In this document: positions 7,075-11,586 of the stretch, in pieces | Position numbering within the stretch: position 1 is the stretch's first letter | How the letters are laid out: every line of letters begins with the position of its first letter | Origin: S010-25 sp964466455 | Lineage (GTDB): Bacteria; Pseudomonadota; Gammaproteobacteria; SZUA-229 | Length of the DNA stretch: 11,586 bases | Assembly (NCBI GenBank): GCA_964466455.1 | Contig: CAYXNL010000066.1 | Location: 1-11,586 of the forward strand | Direction: 5' to 3' | Position numbers and translations under genes: made by a program | The notes under the pieces: generated by a model | Databases searched by the model: none | Told to the model about the DNA's origin: nothing | What the model saw: only the letters and a program-made list of their open reading frames with translations

Positions 7075-7096
7075 GCTGTCTTTTGATAAAGACAGC
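7075..7096 (+). other. Stem-loop between dnaX and ybaB
   Basis: GCTGTCTTT (7075-7083) pairs perfectly with AAAGACAGC (7088-7096) around a TGAT tetraloop, a 9-bp stem beginning 22 nt after the dnaX stop. The following GGCTTATTC is not a U-tract, so it is unlikely to be a full terminator. It may protect the dnaX 3' end, act as a processing site or slow the polymerase, giving different levels of dnaX and ybaB. Function is inferred only from position. Confidence 0.6.
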
Positions 7097-7174
7097 GGCT
7101 TATTCAGGTTCTGTATTCCTGTGAAATGGTGAGTTTAGGTAACACAATAAAATAGTGATGAAGAGGTAACGGTT

Positions 7175-7501
7175 ATGATGAAAGGTGCCATGGGCAATAT
7201 GATGAAACAGGCGCAGAAAATGCAGGAAGATATGCAAAAAGCGCAGGAAGAAATCGCCAGTATGCAGGTTGAAGGGCAGGCCGGTGGCGGTATGGTAAAG
7301 GTGGCCATGAACGGTCGTCACGAACTGCGCAGTGTTCAGCTTGATGACAGTTTAATGGGTGATGATAAAGAAATGCTCGAAGATCTGCTGGCGGCAGCCG
7401 TTAATGATGCGGTGAGAAAAATTGAAGCCGAATCAACAAGTAAAATGTCCGGGTTGACTGCTGGACTGAATCTGCCCGGTGGCCTGAAGTTACCATTTTA
7501 A
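7175..7501 (+). CDS. ybaB: YbaB/EbfC family nucleoid-associated protein
   Basis: This is a small DNA-binding protein of the YbaB/EbfC family, a dimer with long N-terminal helices, thought to act as a nucleoid-associated factor and often linked to recombinational repair with RecR. The 108 residues match the family (109 in E. coli). Features are GNMMKQAQKMQEDMQKAQEEIASMQVEG (helix 1, Met/Gln/Lys-rich), a GGGMVKVAMNGRHELRSVQLD beta-sheet core, DDKEMLEDLLAAAVNDAVRKIE (helix) and a LPGGLKLPF tail. GAGG at 7163-7166 lies 8 nt before the ATG; a second ATG three bases later is also possible. It lies 121 bp after dnaX and 81 bp before recR, the conserved dnaX-ybaB-recR order with looser spacing than in E. 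coli. Confidence 0.95.
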   Translation: MMKGAMGNMMKQAQKMQEDMQKAQEEIASMQVEGQAGGGMVKVAMNGRHELRSVQLDDSLMGDDKEMLEDLLAAAVNDAVRKIEAESTSKMSGLTAGLNLPGGLKLPF

Positions 7502-7518
7502 TCTCCGGGGGTTGATTT

Positions 7519-7536
7519 CCCGCAGCTTGCTGCGGG
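7519..7536. repeat. REP-like hairpin, copy B, between ybaB and recR
   Basis: CCCGCAGC (7519-7526) and GCTGCGGG (7529-7536) form an 8-bp GC-rich stem with a minimal TT loop, or six pairs with a GCTTGC loop. The 3' flank GGGGTAGTTTATT repeats the flank of the hairpin at 3585-3609 exactly, and the central GCTT is shared too. The following TTTATTTATT is T-rich, so it could also attenuate transcription between ybaB and recR. It begins 18 nt after the ybaB stop. Confidence 0.65.
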
Positions 7537-7582
7537 GTAGTTTATTTATTGACTCTAACTATTAATCCGGGTTTTAAATATA

Positions 7583-8179
7583 ATGTCGCCATTGCTGTTG
7601 CAGTTAATTGAAGCATTGAAGTGTCTGCCTGGTGTGGGGCCGAAGTCTGCACAGCGCATGGCTTTTCATCTGCTTGAACGTGATCGTAGTGGAGCAACTG
7701 ATTTAGCTACCGCCCTGCAACAGGCGGTAGAGAATATTGGCCACTGCCAGCAATGTCGCACTTTAAGTGAAACGGAATTATGTGGCATTTGCAGCAATCC
7801 ATCACGCGATAGTAGTAAACTCTGTGTCATTGAGACCCCGGCGGATGTTTTTGCGATTGAGCATATCGGCGACTACCGTGGTCGTTATTTTATATTGATG
7901 GGGCATTTGTCACCGATTGATGGTATTGGTCCGGTAGAACTGGGGCTGGATCTGCTAGATAAAATTCTGGCATCTGCCGGGCTTGAAGAAGTCATTCTGG
8001 CAACAAATCCTACGGTTGAAGGCGAGGCAACCGCGCATTATATTGCTGAAATGGCGACAGGACATGGGGTACTGGCAACCCGCATCGCTCATGGTGTACC
8101 ACTGGGCGGCGAGCTGGAATATATTGATGCTGGCACTCTTGCTCATGCCTTTTCGGGGCGACAACGGCTTTCTCCCTGA
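7583..8179 (+). CDS. recR: Recombination mediator RecR
   Basis: RecR works with RecO and RecF to load RecA on SSB-coated single-stranded gaps in the cytoplasm. The 198 residues are normal (201 in E. coli). The helix-hairpin-helix LPGVGPKSAQRMAFHLL is at 15-31. The zinc finger cysteines are C55, C58, C67 and C70. The TOPRIM domain runs from about 80 to 175, with ETPADVFAIE and LMGHLSPIDGIGP, followed by NPTVEGEATAHYIAE. The C-terminal GVPLGGELEYIDAGTL is the Walker B-like region. The start ATG is supported by homology (SPLLLQLIEALKCLPGVG), yet no Shine-Dalgarno precedes it and a TATAAT overlaps the start codon. It is separated from ybaB by a hairpin, so coupling may be partial. Confidence 0.96.
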   Translation: MSPLLLQLIEALKCLPGVGPKSAQRMAFHLLERDRSGATDLATALQQAVENIGHCQQCRTLSETELCGICSNPSRDSSKLCVIETPADVFAIEHIGDYRGRYFILMGHLSPIDGIGPVELGLDLLDKILASAGLEEVILATNPTVEGEATAHYIAEMATGHGVLATRIAHGVPLGGELEYIDAGTLAHAFSGRQRLSP

Positions 8180-8252
8180 TGTAATTCCAGATTGGGTCTG
8201 AAGATAGGCCATGAAAATAGGCTATGGGCTGGCAATTTACCGGCTGCACAGA

Positions 8253-8267
8253 CTCCTTACTAAGGAG
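8253..8267. repeat. Short palindrome between recR and hinT
   Basis: CTCCTTA and TAAGGAG flank a single central C, giving a 7-bp inverted repeat. As RNA it would fold as a 6-bp stem with a 3-nt loop, but no U-run follows. It lies 15 bp upstream of the FNR-like site and could be an operator half-site pair or chance. No other feature fills the recR-hinT gap before the promoter region. Confidence 0.4.
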
Positions 8268-8282
8268 AATTTCCCGAATAAC

Positions 8283-8296
8283 TTGATTCACGTCAA
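8283..8296 (+). promoter_or_regulatory. FNR/Anr-type binding site upstream of hinT operon
   Basis: TTGAT-TCAC-GTCAA matches the FNR consensus TTGAT-N4-ATCAA at nine of ten positions. Its centre is 8289.5. The best -10 downstream is TAGAAT at 8319-8324, which predicts a start near 8331, so the centre falls at about -41.5. That is the standard position of a class II FNR-activated promoter, where no good -35 is needed, and none is seen. This suggests induction of the HIT-cytochrome-DUF302 operon at low oxygen. The match is read directly; the regulator is inferred, and CRP-family relatives with similar sites are possible. Confidence 0.55.
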
Positions 8297-8318
8297 CCAT
8301 ATCAACTGCTTAATTTAT

Positions 8319-8324
8319 TAGAAT
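8319..8324 (+). promoter_or_regulatory. -10 element of the hinT operon
   Basis: TAGAAT matches TATAAT at five of six positions. It lies 40 nt before the hinT ATG, giving an expected leader of about 34 nt. Its distance from the FNR-like box fits a class II activated promoter. Confidence 0.5.
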
Positions 8325-8364
8325 GATTCGCATGAACCTGATGAAATAGAGGGGTGAAATAGCA

Positions 8365-8709
8365 ATGACTGACTGTCTGTTCTGTAAGATCCGTGATGGA
8401 GAAGTACCTGCCAATATTATTTATGAAGATGAACATTTACTGGCATTTGAAGATGTTAATCCACAGGCACCCGTGCATATTTTGCTTATTCCCAGGAAAC
8501 ATATTGCAACGGTTAACGAGATACAGGAGGCGGATGCACAGTTGGTGGCCCGGCTTTATATGGCAGCAAAGAAAATTGCTGTCGATAAAGGGGTTGCGGA
8601 GGAAGGTTACCGTCTGGTGATGAACTGTAATGAAAAGGCCGGGCAGACCGTCTTCCATCTTCATTTGCATATGCTGGCCGGGCGTACAATGACCTGGCCA
8701 CCAGGGTAA
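8365..8709 (+). CDS. hinT: HIT family purine nucleoside phosphoramidase (HinT-like)
   Basis: This is a histidine-triad protein of the HinT branch, a cytoplasmic dimer that hydrolyses purine nucleoside phosphoramidates. The triad FHLHLH has H98, H100 and H102 (H98 and H100 in HLH). The N-terminal DCLFCKI carries Cys4 and Cys7, which with H46 can hold zinc in some relatives. FEDVNPQAPVHILLIPRKHI at 28-47 is the typical core. The C-terminus AGRTMTWPPG includes the conserved Trp. The 114 residues are normal. The ribosome binding site is GAGGGGTGA at 8349-8357, which offers good pairing 7-10 nt before the ATG. The cytochrome gene starts 7 bp after its stop, so cotranscription is likely and an FNR-like promoter would drive both. 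Confidence 0.95.
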   Translation: MTDCLFCKIRDGEVPANIIYEDEHLLAFEDVNPQAPVHILLIPRKHIATVNEIQEADAQLVARLYMAAKKIAVDKGVAEEGYRLVMNCNEKAGQTVFHLHLHMLAGRTMTWPPG

Positions 8710-8716
8710 TTTTTGT

Positions 8717-9760
8717 ATGAACAAAGTAGCCATATTGCTGTTACTGTTTTTTAGCCTGACAGTGCAGGCTGCGCCGCGTGGTGAGCGCCTGTTTGCCATT
8801 CACTGTGCAGCCTGTCACGGTATTAATGGTGCAGGCGGGGTTGGTGTTCCACTGGCACTTCCATCCTTCATCAATAGCGTTTCCGATGTTTATCTGAAAA
8901 AAACGATTCGCCATGGCAGGCCGGGTCGTATTATGCCCGCGTTCGAATTACTTAGCGATGCACAACTAGCTGCCATTGTTAAATATATGCGTCACTGGAC
9001 GGGGAAACCGGGGCCAGTGGATGACCAAACCCCGGTAACGGGCAACAGCAAGCATGGCAAGATGATTTTTGCCGAACATTGTAGCCGTTGTCACGGAAAA
9101 GAAGGACGTGGTGGTACCGGTACCGGCGTGACCTTCTCCAGAAAACGGAATTTGCCTATTATCGCACCGGCACTAAATAACAGTGGTTTTCTGGCTGCCG
9201 CTTCGGACCAGATGATTCGCCACACCATCACCTACGGGCGCAAGGGAACCCCGATGACATCCATGTTGACGGCTGGTTTGTCCAAAAACGACATTAATGA
9301 TGTGGTTGCCTATATCCGTTCTTTTGAAAAAGTAGCGCAACAACGCAACCAGGACTTAAATGCAGCCGGAGCAGAACCGCCAGTTCTCACCGCCGTGTCT
9401 CCTTATGACATGGCTGAAACCATCGAAAATATAAAACAGGCTATTACCGACCAGAATTTTATTCTGATTCGTATTGATTACCTTGACCATGGGCTGGTCA
9501 AAAAAGGCAAAGAAGATAAAAATAAAATTGTGGTGCATTTCTGCAATTTTGAATTTCTCTATAAAGCATTAGAAATTGACCCGCGTGTCGGCATGTTTCT
9601 GCCCTGCCGAATTACCGTTGTTAAACGAAATGGTAAGATAACATTAAGCACAATCAATCCCAGACGTCTGAGTAAGTTGTTTAATAATCATGAGCTTGAT
9701 GAGTCCTGTAATGCTATGTATAAGGTTTATAAGGCTCTGTTGTCGGACGCAACATTATGA
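8717..9760 (+). CDS. Periplasmic dihaem cytochrome c fused to DUF302 domain
   Basis: This is an exported electron-transfer protein with two class I cytochrome c domains and a C-terminal DUF302 domain. A Sec signal peptide (MNKVAILLLLFFSLTVQAA) is probably cut near residue 19. The first haem site is CAACH at 30-34, with M73 in IMPAF as likely sixth ligand. The second is CSRCH at 122-126, with M180 or M183 in GTPMTSM as ligand. Both domains end in IVKYMRHW- or VVAYIRSF-type helices. DUF302 spans about 228-345 (SPYDMAETIENIKQAI through NPRRLSKLF) and keeps two cysteines, C276 in HFCNF and C297 in FLPCRI. DUF302 has no established function that I can state; the domain is often found in sulfur-oxidising bacteria. 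The gene lies 7 bp after hinT and overlaps the next gene by 4 bp (ATGA), implying translational coupling. The reaction and partners are unknown. Confidence 0.88.
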   Translation: MNKVAILLLLFFSLTVQAAPRGERLFAIHCAACHGINGAGGVGVPLALPSFINSVSDVYLKKTIRHGRPGRIMPAFELLSDAQLAAIVKYMRHWTGKPGPVDDQTPVTGNSKHGKMIFAEHCSRCHGKEGRGGTGTGVTFSRKRNLPIIAPALNNSGFLAAASDQMIRHTITYGRKGTPMTSMLTAGLSKNDINDVVAYIRSFEKVAQQRNQDLNAAGAEPPVLTAVSPYDMAETIENIKQAITDQNFILIRIDYLDHGLVKKGKEDKNKIVVHFCNFEFLYKALEIDPRVGMFLPCRITVVKRNGKITLSTINPRRLSKLFNNHELDESCNAMYKVYKALLSDATL

Positions 9761-10215
9761 AATATGTTTATCGGTGTATAATTAGTTTGATTCTGCTGAG
9801 TAGTGCTATCTCTGCGTATGGCGACGACCTGTTAATGGTTCGCTCACAGCAGGCATTTCCGGAGGCCATGCTAACCTTGCAGACTTCTATCATAGATCAC
9901 GGTTATATTGTGACACGGGTACAACGTGTCGATATTGGTTTGAATAGTAAGGGCTATAAAACCGATAAATATCGTGTGGTTTTTTTCGGTAAGCCGGATG
10001 AAATTCATTACCTGGTTAACAAATACCCGGTGCTTGCTGCCTATATGCCACCAAAAATTTCTATTTTTGCAGAAGGCGATAGCACGGTTTTAGTTACGGC
10101 TAATCCAATAATCTATGCCGATATGATTAATAATAAAAAAGACAAACTTTTATTCCGTCGCTGGGAAAGTGATATTTATTCTATATTCGATGATATTCGC
10201 AAAGCAGGCGAATAA
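9757..10215 (+). CDS. Secreted stand-alone DUF302 protein
   Basis: This is a 152-residue protein with an N-terminal hydrophobic signal (YVYRCIISLILLSSAISAYG), probably cut near residue 20-22, so the mature form should be periplasmic. The rest resembles DUF302: MVRSQQAFPEAMLTLQTSIIDHGYIV, then VQRVDIGLNSKGY, VVFFGKP, YPVLAAYMPPKISIF and VLVTANPII. It aligns with the DUF302 part of the preceding fusion. At the two places where the fusion has Cys (HFCNF, LPCRI), this protein reads FFGKP and MPPKI, so both cysteines are missing. The start overlaps the upstream stop as ATGA, indicating tight coupling and probable joint function, perhaps as a hetero-partner of the fusion. I find no known function. 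The next gene converges after 69 bp, with no convincing terminator. Confidence 0.82.
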   Translation: MKYVYRCIISLILLSSAISAYGDDLLMVRSQQAFPEAMLTLQTSIIDHGYIVTRVQRVDIGLNSKGYKTDKYRVVFFGKPDEIHYLVNKYPVLAAYMPPKISIFAEGDSTVLVTANPIIYADMINNKKDKLLFRRWESDIYSIFDDIRKAGE

Positions 10216-10284
10216 AGGACACATCAGGTTTTATTTTTACAAGGTGCCCTGGATCAGAAGTTCCCTGATAATCTGAAACAGAAC

Positions 10285-10659
10285 TTATTCACCATCGATT
10301 ACTTTATTTTGCATGGCAGTCAGGTAATCATCCATTTCATCCTGACTTCTAAAAACATTCATACCGTCAAGCGCCCTGATAATTTCAAAGACTTTTTTAA
10401 TTTGAGGTTTTAAATTTACCAGATACAATTTTCCACTCTGTGCCTCCAGCATTTTTTTTGCCTTAAATATAATACGTAGGCCAGCGCTGCTGATAAAGTC
10501 AAGATGATTAAAATCAATAATTATGTCCTGCACGCTATCGTTGATTTCAGTATCAACGCACAGTTGTAACTCGGGTGACGTATTACTGTCGAGACTGCCA
10601 CCAATAGCAATGCGTTTTCTGTTGTTCGTTTCTGGGGTAATAGTAATTTGTAGTGACAT
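10285..10659 (-). CDS. STAS domain anti-sigma factor antagonist (RsbV/SpoIIAA-like)
   Basis: This is a 124-residue single STAS domain protein. In partner-switching systems such proteins bind the RsbW-like kinase when unphosphorylated and release its target when bound. The signature DFISSAGLRIIFKAKK at 54-69 is the phosphorylation loop. S58 aligns with the phosphorylated Ser of RsbV, and the residue before it is Ser where RsbV has Asp. The core strands (IAIGGSLDSNTSPEL, IIIDFNHL, GKLYLVNL) fit STAS. The start ATG has GGAG 9 nt upstream on the minus strand. It is the last gene of a three-gene set, 32 bp after the kinase. A run of seven C lies just upstream of the ribosome binding site. Assignment to the family is firm; the controlled target is unknown. 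Confidence 0.92.
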   Translation of the reverse strand: MSLQITITPETNNRKRIAIGGSLDSNTSPELQLCVDTEINDSVQDIIIDFNHLDFISSAGLRIIFKAKKMLEAQSGKLYLVNLKPQIKKVFEIIRALDGMNVFRSQDEMDDYLTAMQNKVIDGE

Positions 10660-10691
10660 TAATGTTCTCCGGGGGGGATAGTCATTTGTAG

Positions 10692-11111
10692 TTATTGAGT
10701 ATAATATTTTATCAGGGTAAATACATTAGTCTGGTTAGTTCTTACATAATACTGTTCATCAGTTAATGATTTTATCAGTGCAATGCCCATGCCTCCATTA
10801 CTATAACCAGCTGACTTATTAGATAAAGACACATCCTTTAGTGGGTTAAACGCTACACCGGTATCGGAAAATAAAATACTGATACTATTATTTGCATGAC
10901 ATATTCCAATGGAAATAGTGTGTTTTTCCGTATTGGTATCATTATGGGCATAATTGACAATATTGATAAACGTCTCTTCTAATGCCAGGTTTAGATCATG
11001 TAATAATCTATCAGGGAGTTCATGTGTATTGATATACTGGTAGAGAAATTCATGCAATTTCCCAAGCTCGGCCTTTTTACTAAAAAGGCTTATGTTTTGT
11101 TGGCTGTTCAT
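10692..11111 (-). CDS. Anti-sigma factor-type serine kinase (RsbW-like HATPase)
   Basis: This is a 139-residue GHKL-type ATPase of the RsbW/SpoIIAB family. It should phosphorylate the adjacent STAS protein on serine and bind an unknown target. The N-box is LALEETFINIVNYAH (42-56) with E46 and N50. The G1 box is SDTGVAFNP (82-90) with D83. The G2 box is GGMGIALIKSLTD (106-118). The length is normal for a stand-alone anti-sigma kinase, with no sensor domain. No Shine-Dalgarno is evident before the ATG. The gene begins 26 nt after the stop of the upstream phosphatase on the same strand, so reinitiation or cotranscription is likely. No sigma factor gene is visible in the window. Confidence 0.92.
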   Translation of the reverse strand: MNSQQNISLFSKKAELGKLHEFLYQYINTHELPDRLLHDLNLALEETFINIVNYAHNDTNTEKHTISIGICHANNSISILFSDTGVAFNPLKDVSLSNKSAGYSNGGMGIALIKSLTDEQYYVRTNQTNVFTLIKYYTQ

Positions 11112-11137
11112 TTATCAATGATTGACGGACTGTCTGT

Positions 11138-11586
11138 CTATTTATAATAAAAAATCAGTAGAGTAATATCATCAAACTGTTTAGTTCCTTCTGCAAAATG
11201 GTCAACACTTTTAATAATAGCTCTGCCAGTATTTTCAATATTACCGGTTTCCTGCATTTGTAACAGGTGAATAAGTCGCTCATCAGTATACTGATTATCA
11301 TTACTGTCGTGTGCTTCGGTTATGCCATCAGTATAAAGTATCAGTGTGCTACCATGGTTTAGCTCGACGTGGATATCAGGATATTTGATATCATCTACCA
11401 GTCCCAGTGCAGTTTCCCCGACAATATCAAGCTCTTTAGTCTGTTCGTTATCTTTATAGACAGGATTCATATGGCCTGCATTACTCATAACGGTTTTTCC
11501 ATTAGAAAGGTTAATTTTTCCACATAAAGCCGTGACAAACATACAGGTATCATTATTTTGCACCAGTATTTCATTCATCATACTCA
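11138..11586 (-). CDS. PP2C/SpoIIE-type serine phosphatase, 5' part beyond window
   Basis: This is the C-terminal part of a PPM-family phosphatase of the SpoIIE/RsbU type, which dephosphorylates the STAS antagonist. The visible frame is open to the window edge, and the ATG at 11581 is internal: the residues there (NEILVQNNDTCMFVTALCGKIN) match the middle of a SpoIIE domain. Motifs are MSNAGHMNPV, LILYTDGITEA with a metal-binding Asp, and DDITLLIFYYK at the end with the second catalytic Asp. The missing N-terminal part may hold a receiver, HAMP or PAS input domain, but this cannot be seen. The stop is TAG at 11140-11138. It precedes the kinase and STAS genes in an apparent operon. Confidence 0.9.
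   Translation of the reverse strand, partial: SMMNEILVQNNDTCMFVTALCGKINLSNGKTVMSNAGHMNPVYKDNEQTKELDIVGETALGLVDDIKYPDIHVELNHGSTLILYTDGITEAHDSNDNQYTDERLIHLLQMQETGNIENTGRAIIKSVDHFAEGTKQFDDITLLIFYYK

Noticed and set aside
8010..8300. Minus-strand open frame overlapping the recR 3' end and the gap before hinT
   Set aside because: It is mostly antisense to recR, has no recognisable protein similarity, and its upstream end overlaps the FNR-like box region.
10216..10284. Possible bidirectional terminator between the convergent DUF302 and STAS genes
   Set aside because: Only a 5-bp ATCAG/CTGAT stem (10253-10269) and a loose AAGTTC/GAACTT pair are present, and neither is next to a suitable T-run.

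Overview
The window reads as chromosomal DNA of a gammaproteobacterium with moderate GC. The proteins I recognise (AlaA, YggS, HemC, DnaX, YbaB, RecR, HinT) look like gammaproteobacterial versions. The block of small SRP RNA, dnaX, ybaB and recR is a familiar gammaproteobacterial housekeeping arrangement. A periplasmic dihaem cytochrome c fused to a DUF302 domain, followed by a second secreted DUF302 protein, suggests a respiratory, possibly sulfur-metabolising lineage; that part is inference. I cannot name a genus.

Layout, left to right. Positions 1-1315 hold an M18 aminopeptidase whose first few codons lie outside the window. Next comes a 253-bp intergenic region with a perfect 23-bp inverted repeat. 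Then alaA and yggS form a two-gene unit (1569-3503), followed by a small terminator-like hairpin and a REP-like hairpin. On the minus strand are tRNA-Ser(GGA) and hemC (3638-4749). hemC diverges from the plus-strand SRP RNA gene; each has a recognisable promoter. From 5245 to 8179 run dnaX, ybaB and recR, separated by gaps that contain stem-loops. Positions 8365-10215 look like one operon: a HinT-type HIT protein, the cytochrome c-DUF302 fusion and the stand-alone DUF302 protein. A near-consensus FNR-type box sits where a class II activator site would be expected upstream of it. The last 1.3 kb, on the minus strand, is a partner-switching cassette: a PP2C/SpoIIE-type phosphatase cut by the window end, an RsbW-like kinase and a SpoIIAA/RsbV-like STAS antagonist.

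How the genes fit together. alaA and yggS are both linked to pyridoxal phosphate. hemC makes the tetrapyrrole precursor from which haem is derived. dnaX, ybaB and recR belong to replication and repair. The HIT-cytochrome-DUF302 operon is the least ordinary part: two DUF302 domains are exported together, one tied to haem and carrying two cysteines, the other lacking both at the corresponding places. Its upstream site suggests oxygen-responsive expression. The partner-switch cassette should relay a signal through Ser phosphorylation of the STAS protein; its target is not in the window.
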